A program made the position numbers and the translations under genes. DNA of 64,000 nt from an uncultured Victivallis sp. (GTDB taxonomy: Bacteria; Verrucomicrobiota; Lentisphaeria; Victivallales; Victivallaceae). The stretch is taken from the NCBI GenBank assembly GCA_944389895.1, contig CALXOA010000074.1, positions 1 to 64,000 on the forward strand, read 5' to 3'. Below the pieces are notes generated by a model that saw nothing but the letters and a program-made list of their open reading frames with translations, was not told where the DNA came from and did no database searches. Position 1 is the stretch's first letter; each line of letters starts with the position of its first letter. This document shows, one piece after another, positions 16,540 to 24,720 of the stretch.

Positions 16540-16560
16540 CCGGAAGGAGCGTGAACAGTT

Positions 16561-17190
16561 ATGGCGGTGACGACTCATTACCGGTTTTCGAAACGGGAAC
16601 ATCCGGCGGCCTTTCTGCTTACGGGGCTTGTTCTGATTGCGGTTGCGGGATATGGTGTATGCCGATTCCGGCCGGTTGATCGCCCTGATCCGGCAACTGC
16701 CCCGCAGGAGGCTGTGAAATTCGCGGTCAGCAATACATTTCAAAAGCTCGGGGCCGCCGATCGGCGTGCCTACCTCGTCGCATTGCGGAATACGATGCGC
16801 GGAAATCCGCGTGAGTTGTTCCGCAATCAGGAGCTGACCGACGCGGAACGCCGGGTGATGATGGAACACATGCGCGAGTTGTTTCTGGCGGAACAACGGG
16901 AAAAAATGCATCGCTTTTTCAACGCGGGCAAAGAGGAACAGAACCGGATGCTTGATGAGGATATCGCCCGTATGGAAAAGTTCCGTCGCGCCCGGGAAGC
17001 CGGTCGCAAGGCGCGGGAGGCCGCCGGAACCGGCAGTCGGACCACCCCGGGGAACCCGGAACAGGGGCGCCCGACTCCGCCGACGGCACAGGAACGGCGT
17101 GAACGCGAGGCTGCCGGGAATCCGGTTAACCGGGCTCAGCAGCAGGTATACCGGCAGATGATGCGACAGCGCCGCGAAGGCAGAAGATGA
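16561..17190 (+). CDS. Membrane-anchored, charged hypothetical protein
   Basis: A 209-residue protein with a 20-residue N-terminal-side hydrophobic segment (about 17-36, AAFLLTGLVLIAVAGYGVC), then an Arg/Glu/Met-rich helical region (about 50-145) and a low-complexity Arg/Pro/Gln tail. The topology suggests a single anchor with the charged part exported. No family recognised. It starts 21 bases after the prepilin gene and is followed by a terminator, so the two form a unit; a structural or accessory role in the same envelope assembly is only an inference from position. Confidence 0.75.
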   Translation: MAVTTHYRFSKREHPAAFLLTGLVLIAVAGYGVCRFRPVDRPDPATAPQEAVKFAVSNTFQKLGAADRRAYLVALRNTMRGNPRELFRNQELTDAERRVMMEHMRELFLAEQREKMHRFFNAGKEEQNRMLDEDIARMEKFRRAREAGRKAREAAGTGSRTTPGNPEQGRPTPPTAQERREREAAGNPVNRAQQQVYRQMMRQRREGRR

Positions 17191-17215
17191 AAGAAGAAAA
17201 GTAGCCCCATTCCCT

Positions 17216-17263
17216 GGGCGGATTCATGGGAACATGGTTTTTCGTGGATCCGCCCTTTTTTTT
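17216..17263 (+). terminator. Rho-independent terminator
   Basis: GGGCGGAT near 17216 pairs with ATCCGCCC ending at 17255, followed by eight T (17256-17263). It closes the prepilin unit; the promoter of the next gene starts 3 bases later. Confidence 0.75.
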
Positions 17264-17265
17264 AC

Positions 17266-17294
17266 TTGACGAAGTGTGGCGGACGGCGTATTGT
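17266..17294 (+). promoter_or_regulatory. Promoter of the S66 peptidase gene
   Basis: TTGACG (17266-17271) and TATTGT (17289-17294) with the optimal 17-base spacer, 37 bases upstream of the ATG at 17331. Confidence 0.65.
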
Positions 17295-17330
17295 ATTTCC
17301 GAAATAAGAGAGGGGGAGGGGGACACATTC

Positions 17331-18206
17331 ATGATTCCGGCTCGATTCAGGACCATTGCCGTTGTTGCACCGGCGGGGCGGCTTGTCGACGAGGCTTTCG
17401 ACGCTGGAGTCGACCGACTTGTCGCAGCCGGGAAAGAGGTCCGTATTGCCGGTCATGCGCGGGGACCGTCTCCGGTCCGTTATCTTTCCGCTCCGGCGGC
17501 GGAGCGTGCGGCCGATCTCGCCGGCGCCTGGCTCGATTCCGAGGTGGACCTGATTTTGTGTGCACGCGGCGGATTCGGCTCTTCCCAGCTTCTTGAATTG
17601 TTGGATTGGAATGCATTGGCCCGGCGGCCTGATCTGCCTCTGGTCGGGTACAGCGACATCACCGCGCTGCATTTTGCAATGGAAACCCGCGGAGTCGGGA
17701 CTCCGGTCTGCGGGCCGATGCTCGGCAAGCTTGACGTTGCTGCCGGCGATCGCTGGACGGCGAACCATTTTGCCGGTGCTCTCGAGTGCATTCCGCGTGA
17801 ACTCGATCACGAGGTCGGGATCATCTCCACAGGCCGTGCCGTCGGGTGTCCTCTGGTCGGCAATCTCACGGTGGCCGCGGCGATGTGCGGTACCGGTTTT
17901 CTGCCGTCCGCCGCCGGCCGGATCATTGTGCTGGAGGATCTGAATGAACCGGTGTATAAGATCGACCGTTGCCTGACCCAACTCCGCCTTGCGGGTTTTT
18001 TCCGCAACGCGGCGGCGGTGGCATTCGGGAAATTTTCCGATTGCGCTCCGGCAGAAGAACTTGAGGAACTTTTCCGTCGTTTTGCGAAAGCGTTTTCAGG
18101 ACCGGTGGTAACCAATTTCCCCTTTGGCCATGTATTTCCTCTGGTCTCCATGAATTTCCGGCAGCGGATGGTACTCGATACCGCTGAAGGAATCCGATTC
18201 ATCTGA
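17331..18206 (+). CDS. LD-carboxypeptidase (peptidase family S66)
   Basis: Cytoplasmic murein-recycling serine peptidase that removes the terminal D-alanine from L,D-tetrapeptides (LdcA/MccF family). Visible are ARGGFGSSQLLELLDW, the nucleophile block VGYSDITALH, the Glu of the Ser-Glu-His triad in IIVLEDLNEPVYKIDR and the late His in NFPFGHVFPLVSM. The ATG at 17331 follows GGAGGGGG at 8 bases; the frame is open to 17226 but that would cross the promoter. 291 residues, the family length. It overlaps the convergent GDPD gene by 8 bases. Confidence 0.92.
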   Translation: MIPARFRTIAVVAPAGRLVDEAFDAGVDRLVAAGKEVRIAGHARGPSPVRYLSAPAAERAADLAGAWLDSEVDLILCARGGFGSSQLLELLDWNALARRPDLPLVGYSDITALHFAMETRGVGTPVCGPMLGKLDVAAGDRWTANHFAGALECIPRELDHEVGIISTGRAVGCPLVGNLTVAAAMCGTGFLPSAAGRIIVLEDLNEPVYKIDRCLTQLRLAGFFRNAAAVAFGKFSDCAPAEELEELFRRFAKAFSGPVVTNFPFGHVFPLVSMNFRQRMVLDTAEGIRFI

Positions 18207-19050
18207 TCGGTTTGGGCCATCCAGAAGAGAAGTACTCAGCCGCAAGCAGACAGAATTTATTCGGATAGTCTACCGCAAATGAACGGACGCCGAGTCGAAG
18301 GATGGCAAAAAGATCCTCCTTCTCAAACTGCCATGGCAGGACCTGCAGCAGAACCCCGGCCGTAATGGTTGCCTCGAGCGCCCGTCTGACATCTTCGGGA
18401 GAGAGATCATAACGCCAGGGATTCCGGGGATCCCGGCGATCGTTCAGGTGCAGTTGTATCTGTTCAAACCCGCAGAAATTCCGGGCCTTCAGAGCATCGA
18501 AACGTTCCATGATCCGTGAGGCCGGACCGCCAAGCCAGATTTTGATTCGCACCTCCGGGGCGAGTTTCCTGAAGTGCGCCGCGACCTCTTCATCCGTAGT
18601 CGCCAAAGTTACCTGGCGCTCGGCGCCGTACTTCCGGATCAACCCCGCAAGTTTCTCCAGAGGCGCACTCTTATAATCTATGATGATCTCCCTGCGGCGA
18701 TCGTTGCGCAGCCGGACCAGCAGATCCTCGATTGCGGGAACGGCCTGTTCCGGGTAACGGTCACTGCCGACATCGTAACGGCGCACATCGGCAAGGGGCA
18801 TTTCGGAAATCCGTTTGTCCTTCAGGTCCGAGGGCAGATTTCGCGCTGTCCGACCGAGTGTTCCATCATGCAGACTCATCAGATATCCGTCTGATGTTGC
18901 AGTGACGTCCGCCTCCGGAATACCTCCGAGCATCCAGGCGTATTCAAAACCGATCGGGGTACTTTCCGGAAGTTCGTATCCACCGCCGCCACGATGTGCT
19001 TCCCACAAAACGATATGATCTGCCGTCATTGATTTTGACTCCCGTTTCAT
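18199..19050 (-). CDS. Glycerophosphodiester phosphodiesterase family protein (second copy)
   Basis: GDPD-fold protein of 283 residues, distinct from the copy at 6307-7044. Catalytic elements are kept: EAHRGGG (His19, Arg20), PEADVTATSDG (Glu46, Asp48) and SLHDGTLGRT (His61). It lacks a signal peptide. The longer insert around 150-220 and the WRYDLSPEDVRRALE block point to a different subfamily, possibly acting on another phosphodiester or sugar phosphate. The start is ATG 19050, with an internal ATG at 19029 that has a GGGAG at good spacing. Not in an operon with other lipid genes. Confidence 0.85.
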   Translation of the reverse strand: MKRESKSMTADHIVLWEAHRGGGGYELPESTPIGFEYAWMLGGIPEADVTATSDGYLMSLHDGTLGRTARNLPSDLKDKRISEMPLADVRRYDVGSDRYPEQAVPAIEDLLVRLRNDRRREIIIDYKSAPLEKLAGLIRKYGAERQVTLATTDEEVAAHFRKLAPEVRIKIWLGGPASRIMERFDALKARNFCGFEQIQLHLNDRRDPRNPWRYDLSPEDVRRALEATITAGVLLQVLPWQFEKEDLFAILRLGVRSFAVDYPNKFCLLAAEYFSSGWPKPIR

Positions 19051-19149
19051 CAACTGCTCTTCCGCTTTCGGTGATGAGTGGAATATAACAACGAAAACGG
19101 ATCATTGCAAGAAAATTCCCCATGGAATGAGAGGGGGGGCAGGTTTAAC

Positions 19150-20463
19150 TCAACTTTCCAGAGATTCCGGAATGGTCCCCGGGTCCGGCAGATTGAGATT
19201 CCCTCGTACGAAGAGATTGCGGTCGATCTGTCGCTCCTCCCAGTGGAAAGAGACACCCAGGCGATCCGGTGTGAAGCCAAATTCAATCCGTTCGATTCTC
19301 CGGAAAGGCAGTTGCGGCAGCAGTGTTTCCCAGTCGATCTCCCGCCGTCCGAACAGGTCGCTGATGTGCAACGTGGTACCCTGTTGCCGTGCAACAACCG
19401 CAAGATCCTTGCCGATTGCGTAGATATGCGGTGCATAGTCGCCGTAAAGATGAAACAGGGCGATCGGCAATCCATCCTCGGCATCTGTCGCGGTCGACAA
19501 TCGCAACCTTTGTTCCAGGAGAGGTCTGGCTTCATCGGGTGACAGTCGGTTCGGAACAAGATCCGGGTGATCAAAAGCCTCCATCGCAACCGGCAGCAGG
19601 TCACGGCGTCGCCGGAAACCGAATTTCGGGTAAAAATCGAGTACCGTGTCATTTGCGAAGAGAAATGCCGGAGTCGAGGCATATTTCTGCAGAATATGCG
19701 CAAGCAGTTCACGTGCATATCCCCGACCGCGAACTTCCGGTGAGACGGCGACGCCGTTGAGTTCGATGGCCTGACACTTCGTTTCTCCGAGCAGCAGGGT
19801 CAGATGGACGACACCGACCTGTGCGAGCATTCGCGGACCGTCAAGTTTTGCGTAACATTCGAACTGACGGTTCCAGGCACCGGTTCGGTACCAGTGTTCG
19901 AGGGTCCTTCCGAACACCTGTTTCATCAGAGGATTGCATCTCTGGATGTAGGATTCGCTCTGATAGTTCTGGACGTGGATCGCACCTTTCTCCGTTTTTT
20001 GCTTTTCCCGGCCGGTGCGAAAGAAACTGCGCAGCAACCGGCCGGAATCTTCCGCGAGGACTCCACCGGTAACTTCCGGATGCCAGAGTTGACCGGAGAA
20101 TCCGGTGACATCGAGTCCTCCCCCGCACCCTCCACACCGCGGATCGGGCAGTCCGTACACAATTCGCTTCACTCTGGCGTTGACAAGAGCCCCTGCACAC
20201 ATCGGGCAGGGCTCCTTGGTCACGTAAAAGGTAACCTCTTCCATCCGCCAGTCGCAGAGTTCGTTTTCGACGGCCCGGAGAAGCTCCAGTTCGGCGTGAG
20301 CTGTAACCGAGTGCCGTTCTTCCACCCGGTTGCGGGCACGTGCAATCACTCGGCCGCGGAGAACCGCGACCGCTCCGATCGGGACCTCATTTGCGGCTGC
20401 GGCCTCCTTCGCCTCTTCAAGGGCGAGGCGCATAAATTCAAGATCGGCAGCGTCGGCCATCAC
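19150..20463 (-). CDS. tadA: tRNA adenosine(34) deaminase TadA fused to a GNAT acetyltransferase domain
   Basis: Residues 1-150 are a complete TadA, the enzyme that makes inosine-34 in tRNA-Arg(ACG): zinc and catalytic motif HAE (56-58) and PCPMC (85-89). After a linker rich in charged residues (about 150-165) comes a second domain of some 270 residues with the GNAT acetyl-CoA motif VAVSPEVRGRGYARELL (RGRGYA at 245-250), a family of Eis-like or single GNAT acetyltransferases. Typical TadA ends near 150-165, so this is a fusion. A GGAG lies before an ATC (19978-19980) at the domain junction, as if the second gene once had its own start. It overlaps the lipoprotein gene by 4 bases. Confidence 0.9.
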   Translation of the reverse strand: MMADAADLEFMRLALEEAKEAAAANEVPIGAVAVLRGRVIARARNRVEERHSVTAHAELELLRAVENELCDWRMEEVTFYVTKEPCPMCAGALVNARVKRIVYGLPDPRCGGCGGGLDVTGFSGQLWHPEVTGGVLAEDSGRLLRSFFRTGREKQKTEKGAIHVQNYQSESYIQRCNPLMKQVFGRTLEHWYRTGAWNRQFECYAKLDGPRMLAQVGVVHLTLLLGETKCQAIELNGVAVSPEVRGRGYARELLAHILQKYASTPAFLFANDTVLDFYPKFGFRRRRDLLPVAMEAFDHPDLVPNRLSPDEARPLLEQRLRLSTATDAEDGLPIALFHLYGDYAPHIYAIGKDLAVVARQQGTTLHISDLFGRREIDWETLLPQLPFRRIERIEFGFTPDRLGVSFHWEERQIDRNLFVRGNLNLPDPGTIPESLES

Positions 20464-20849
20464 TTTTCCACAATTTCGACCCGGAAGACAAACTCCTGAT
20501 AGGTATAAAAAGAGAGTCTGACGAAATGATCACCATACTGATAATTGAATGCGATCATGCGGTCCTTGGCCTGCGGCGCGTCGATGATGGCATCCCCGTG
20601 GTAAAACAGATCATTGAGAGTTTTCGTTTCCCGGGTGAACGTGAAATCGACTTTGCGGATCAACTCCCGGGCTGCTTCGTACTTTTCGCGGCTGTTGGAG
20701 GGGAGATTCGGGTCCTTGAGTACCGAAATCAGATTTGCATAAAGCTTCGGAACCTCGATATCTTCCGAAGGAAGGGGTCTGGGCGTCGAACAACCGGCAA
20801 AAAGCAGCAGAAGCGGAAGCAGGGCGGTATAAAGCAATCTCTTTTTCAT
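20460..20849 (-). CDS. Small lipoprotein of unknown function
   Basis: A 129-residue protein with a type II signal peptide: MKKRLLYTALLPLLLLFAGC, lipobox FAGC with Cys20. The mature part is mixed charged helix and a C-terminal beta pair (YGDHFVRLSFYTYQEFVFRVEIVEK). No family recognised. Its stop overlaps the tadA start as ATGA, so it heads that operon. It is divergent from tRNA-Gly. Confidence 0.82.
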   Translation of the reverse strand: MKKRLLYTALLPLLLLFAGCSTPRPLPSEDIEVPKLYANLISVLKDPNLPSNSREKYEAARELIRKVDFTFTRETKTLNDLFYHGDAIIDAPQAKDRMIAFNYQYGDHFVRLSFYTYQEFVFRVEIVEK

Positions 20850-20927
20850 AATTTTTTCCTCAAATATCTGTTTCCTGAGCTTGAAAACGATCTTTTTCGT
20901 ATTATATTCTACACCATCGCATCTGGT

Positions 20928-21001
20928 GCGGGTGTAGCAAAACGGTCATGCTCCAGCTTCCCAAGCTGGCGACGCCGGTTCGACTCCGGTCACCCGCTCC
21001 A
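20928..21001 (+). tRNA. tRNA-Gly(CCC)
   Basis: Acceptor stem GCGGGTG/CACCCGC, U discriminator and encoded CCA. Anticodon stem CCAGC/GCTGG with loop TTCCCAA (anticodon CCC, decoding GGG). T arm GCCGGTTCGACTCCGGT. Seventy-four bases including CCA; eight T follow directly and may end transcription. Confidence 0.96.
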
Positions 21002-21067
21002 TTTTTTTTGCTTCTGCCATACGTTTTTGCATGCACAATTTCCTGCCGCAGAAAAAAGAGCGTTCTT

Positions 21068-22630
21068 TCAATGGCGCCGGCCCCCGCGTGTTCCGCTGTG
21101 ATGGTTACGGTTTTCCGGTTCCCGTTTGGGAAGTTTCGCACCCGGAACCGGCGACGGCAGTGCGACCATTTCGTCAGTCGGCTGAGTGCTGTGAAACTGA
21201 ACTCCGAGCAGTTTTTCGATTTCCGGCAGATAGTAGGCTCCGTATTCGCAGAGAAAACTGATGGACTTGCCGGTATGGCCGGCACGACCGGTCCGCCCGA
21301 TCCGGTGGACGTAATCCTCTGCCCGCTCAGGCAGGTCGTAATTGATCACCAGCGATACATCATCGACATGAATGCCGCGGGCGGCGACATCGGTGGCGAT
21401 GATGATTTTTTCGGATCCTTCGCGGAACCGCTCCAGAATCTTGATCCGCTTCTCCTGGGCTATGTCGCCGGAGAGCACCGGCACCTCGTAACCATAACGG
21501 GCGAGGTCATACTGCAGCCTGAGATTGACATCCTTGCGGTTACCGAAAATCAGCACCCGATCCCAGGATTCCGTACGCAGGAGATAGAGCAGCAGACCGA
21601 GTTTCTCCTCGCGGAGTACCGAATAAAAGGTCTGTTCAATATTCTCGCTGACCATTTTCTCCGGTTCGCTTTCTATGATGACCGGGTCGGCCAGCCAGCC
21701 CGACGCGAGACGCAGAATATGCTCGTCGAGCGTCGCACTGAACAACAGTGTCTGACGTTCCCCTTTACGCGGCAGTTGCGAAACGATCCGCTTGACATCG
21801 GGAATGAACCCCATATCAAGCATCCGGTCGGCTTCGTCGATCACCAGAATTTCGACACACGAGAGATCAAGATCCCCGCCGCGCGAATAGTCGATAACCC
21901 GGCCCGGTGTACCGATTACCACATCGATCGGCCCGGAAAGCGAACGGCGCTGTTTCTCGTGATCCATGCCGCCGAATACGACGACATTGTGCAGCGGGGT
22001 GAAAATTCCCAGCGATTCGGCATCCTTGTGGATCTGCATTGCAAGTTCACGGGTCGGGGCCAGAACCAGTGCGCGGGCCCGTCCCGGTTTGTGCTCCTTC
22101 AGCGGTTTATTCAGCAGATGGGTGAACAGCGCCAGCAGGAATGCCGCAGTTTTTCCGGTTCCGGTCTGGGCTTTTCCGGCAAGATCGCGCCCTTCCAGCA
22201 ATGCGGGCAGCGTCATCGCCTGGATCGGAGTGCAATATTCAAATTCGGCGTTCTGCACACCGAACTGGACATCTTCGTGCAGAGGCAAGTCAAGAAAACG
22301 GGTCTTCCCTTCACATGGCGGCACATCCCGGAGTTTTTCCGGTCGATCCGGAATCGGAGCAACCGGGATCGTCTGCACACTTACACGACGTTCCTTGCGC
22401 TCACCTTTTTTCGTTTTCCCTTTTTCCTTCTCCTTCCGCGGTTTGTCGCGGTCGCGCGACTTGTCGCGCCCCCGCTCTTTCGCGTTTTTCCGCGGAGACT
22501 TGTCTTTCTCTCTGGCTTTTTCCTTCTCTTTGGGTTCGATGGTGACAATGACGGTATGATCTTTCATCCCGAGCAGTGTCTTCAGCGTTTTTTTCAATGT
22601 TGTGAGCACAATAATCACACTTTCAGTCAT
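21068..22630 (-). CDS. DEAD-box ATP-dependent RNA helicase
   Basis: RhlB/RhlE-type helicase of 520 residues. Motifs in order: Q motif YCTPIQAMTLP, motif I AQTGTGKTAAF, Ia PTRELAMQ, Ib TPGRVID, II VIDEADRMLD, III SATL, V IATDVAARGIH, VI HRIGRTGRAG. The N-terminus carries about 60 residues almost wholly Lys, Arg, Glu and Asp (roughly 34-83), an RNA-binding-like low-complexity extension; a short basic/His tail closes the protein. It overlaps galU by 4 bases and is last in the kinase-galU-helicase operon. Confidence 0.95.
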   Translation of the reverse strand: MTESVIIVLTTLKKTLKTLLGMKDHTVIVTIEPKEKEKAREKDKSPRKNAKERGRDKSRDRDKPRKEKEKGKTKKGERKERRVSVQTIPVAPIPDRPEKLRDVPPCEGKTRFLDLPLHEDVQFGVQNAEFEYCTPIQAMTLPALLEGRDLAGKAQTGTGKTAAFLLALFTHLLNKPLKEHKPGRARALVLAPTRELAMQIHKDAESLGIFTPLHNVVVFGGMDHEKQRRSLSGPIDVVIGTPGRVIDYSRGGDLDLSCVEILVIDEADRMLDMGFIPDVKRIVSQLPRKGERQTLLFSATLDEHILRLASGWLADPVIIESEPEKMVSENIEQTFYSVLREEKLGLLLYLLRTESWDRVLIFGNRKDVNLRLQYDLARYGYEVPVLSGDIAQEKRIKILERFREGSEKIIIATDVAARGIHVDDVSLVINYDLPERAEDYVHRIGRTGRAGHTGKSISFLCEYGAYYLPEIEKLLGVQFHSTQPTDEMVALPSPVPGAKLPKREPENRNHHSGTRGGRRH

Positions 22631-23544
22631 TTCCCGGAGGGGAGGCTTTCTTCACCATCCGGGAGTTGTTGCACAATCCGCCGCAGAAATGCGGCAAATT
22701 CCCTGTGAAATTCGGGGCGGCGCAACCCGAATTCCACTGTTCCCTGCAGGAAACCGAGTTTGCTGCCGAGGTCATAACGGCGACCGGCGATCCGGCAGCC
22801 GTACATATCACGCTCTCTGAGAAGCAGACACATCGCATCCGTGAGCTGAATCTCGTTGCCTTTCCCCCGCGGCGTGCGCTTCAATGCTTCGAAGATATCA
22901 GGCGTGAACACATAGCGCGACGCGATTGCCAGATTGCTGGGGGCCTCCGTCGGAGCCGGTTTTTCGATAAACCCGGATACCTTGAAGATCCCCGTTTCGA
23001 TTTCACTGCCGTCAATCACACCGTAACGGCTGACACGTTCCATCGGCACGTTTTCCAGAGCCGTCACCGGAGCCTGATAGCGTTCAAACGCGTCAAGCAA
23101 CTGTCCCACCACCGGTTTTTCCGTGTTGGAATCGAGTACCGTATCGGCCAGCATCACCGCAAACGGTTCGTCGCCGACGAAGCTTCTGGCACGCAGAACC
23201 GCATCACCGAGGCCATTGAGCTGCTGCTGATAGACATAATGGATATCGGCCAACCGGTCGATGGAGCGAAGTTCCTGTAACAAGGTCTCTTTTCCGGTCG
23301 CCTCCAGACGCGCTTCAAGATCGGGCACCGGGTTGAAATGATCCTGAATCGCGTTCTTTCCGGAACTGGTGATGATCAGAATCTCCTCAATTCCGGCGGC
23401 GGCGGCCTCTTCGACGACGTACTGAATCACCGGTTTGTCAACCAGCGGCACCAGCTCCTTGGGCACCGCCTTGGTAAAAGGAAGGAAACGGGTACCGAAC
23501 CCCGCGGCAGGCAGGACGGCCTTGCGAATGCGTCTCCCGTTCAT
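22627..23544 (-). CDS. galU: UTP--glucose-1-phosphate uridylyltransferase (GalU-like)
   Basis: Nucleotidyltransferase that makes UDP-sugars from UTP and a sugar-1-phosphate. The nucleotide loop KAVLPAAGFGTRFLPFTKAVPKELVPLVDKP (starting at residue 7) and the IITSSGKNAIQDHF segment are those of bacterial GalU; FVGDEPFAVMLADTV and GVIDG follow. 305 residues, family length. It overlaps the GHMP kinase gene and the helicase gene by 4 bases each. The pairing with a sugar-1-kinase suggests it may also accept a sugar-1-phosphate other than glucose-1-phosphate, for example glucuronate-1-phosphate. Confidence 0.92.
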   Translation of the reverse strand: MNGRRIRKAVLPAAGFGTRFLPFTKAVPKELVPLVDKPVIQYVVEEAAAAGIEEILIITSSGKNAIQDHFNPVPDLEARLEATGKETLLQELRSIDRLADIHYVYQQQLNGLGDAVLRARSFVGDEPFAVMLADTVLDSNTEKPVVGQLLDAFERYQAPVTALENVPMERVSRYGVIDGSEIETGIFKVSGFIEKPAPTEAPSNLAIASRYVFTPDIFEALKRTPRGKGNEIQLTDAMCLLLRERDMYGCRIAGRRYDLGSKLGFLQGTVEFGLRRPEFHREFAAFLRRIVQQLPDGEESLPSGK

Positions 23545-24560
23545 CTGACGCTCCCCGTGGTGACAATATCCGGTTTGATTACATCAATCCGGTTGAGATT
23601 CAGCGTACGGGAGAGCTCCCGATACATCTTTTCATTCTCGTAGGTTCCGATGATTGCCCCGCCGGAGCCGGTAAATTTTGCCGAGGCACCCACAGAGCGG
23701 GCCAGCTCAACCATCCGCCGGTTTTTTTCGCTGACGGCATTGGCGCAGACCTCGCAGCGCAGATCGAAATTGCGATTGATCAATGCGGGAATCGCCGCGA
23801 AGTCATGGGCACCCAGTGCATTACGAACCTTCTCGGTGAGTTCCGCCCATTCGCGCATTGCGTCGACGACCTGCGGGACCCCGGCTTCAAACTCTTCCCG
23901 CAGACGGCTGTGAAGAACTTCCGAACCTTCGGCAAGGTCGGTCCGGTAAGCGACATAGAGGTTGAGTTCGCGGGGAATTTCAATCGGCTCGTATCGCCCG
24001 ATGCCGTGTTCCTCCATATAGCCGCGGTCGAAATCCATGTAGATCGGAGTGTTGTAGGCCTGTGCCACCCGATCCTGGAGTCCGGCCGGGATGTTGAGTT
24101 CATCCCGCTCGGTCGCCAGAACCAGATTGGCCAGAATGGCAGGTGCAATTTTGACATGATAAAACTCCGCCATGGCCCGCATGGCAGCCGTGATGATCGC
24201 CGAGGAGCCGGCCAGTCCGAGCCGGTTGGGAATCGTACTGCTGTACCCCATGGTGAAATTTTTCTTTTCAAGCCGGATGTCATGCTGATGACAATATTCA
24301 TTGAACTTCTTGCCGGCTGCTTTCAGAAGCCGGATTCCGCCGTAATAACCGTAGAGCTCCACATCGCTGTTGAGCGCGTCGAGATCGGCGAACACATTGT
24401 TGTCACGCTTTGCCGGAAGAAGTTCCAGCTCGGGCGTCTCATAAAGAACCACTTCGGCGGCGTAATTGCGGAACACGAAGGCGATGGTTTTCCCATGATA
24501 GCCGTCCGACGGATTGCCGATCAACGCGGCACGGGGATAGGCGACGGTTCTGATGATCAT
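23541..24560 (-). CDS. GHMP family sugar kinase, glucuronokinase-like
   Basis: Anomeric sugar kinase of 339 residues. The N-terminal block RAALIGNPSDGYHGKTIAF closely resembles plant glucuronokinase. The GHMP ATP-binding motif is PNRLGLAGSSAIITAAM and the C-terminal glycine-rich motif is AKFTGSGGAIIG. Family members phosphorylate carbon 1 of a sugar or sugar acid, giving the substrate for a UTP-dependent pyrophosphorylase, which is the next gene with a 4-base overlap. Glucuronate is the best guess; galactose, fucose and heptose kinases are alternatives. Confidence 0.85.
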   Translation of the reverse strand: MIIRTVAYPRAALIGNPSDGYHGKTIAFVFRNYAAEVVLYETPELELLPAKRDNNVFADLDALNSDVELYGYYGGIRLLKAAGKKFNEYCHQHDIRLEKKNFTMGYSSTIPNRLGLAGSSAIITAAMRAMAEFYHVKIAPAILANLVLATERDELNIPAGLQDRVAQAYNTPIYMDFDRGYMEEHGIGRYEPIEIPRELNLYVAYRTDLAEGSEVLHSRLREEFEAGVPQVVDAMREWAELTEKVRNALGAHDFAAIPALINRNFDLRCEVCANAVSEKNRRMVELARSVGASAKFTGSGGAIIGTYENEKMYRELSRTLNLNRIDVIKPDIVTTGSVR

Positions 24561-24655
24561 TCTGTTTTTTCCGGTTGCTGGCTCTGGAACTGCTTGATTT
24601 TCTATGTAATATACACGACGAAGCCATATTTTTCAAATTCCGGGGCCGGGATCGG

Positions 24656-24688
24656 AAATAGAAAGGGCGGCCCATTCAGGACCGCCCC
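24656..24688 (-). terminator. Rho-independent terminator after the aldolase gene
   Basis: On the minus strand GGGCGGTCC pairs with GGGCCGCCC (one G-T pair) around a five-base loop, followed by TTTCTATTT. It lies just past the aldolase stop at 24721 and before the GHMP kinase operon. Confidence 0.65.
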
Positions 24689-24720
24689 GGAAGAACTTCA
24701 ACGATGGATGCGCCGGAGTC

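Noticed and set aside
20948..22708. 586-codon plus-strand open frame
   Set aside because: It is antisense to the DEAD-box helicase, whose motifs are complete; the frame even runs through the 3' half of tRNA-Gly.
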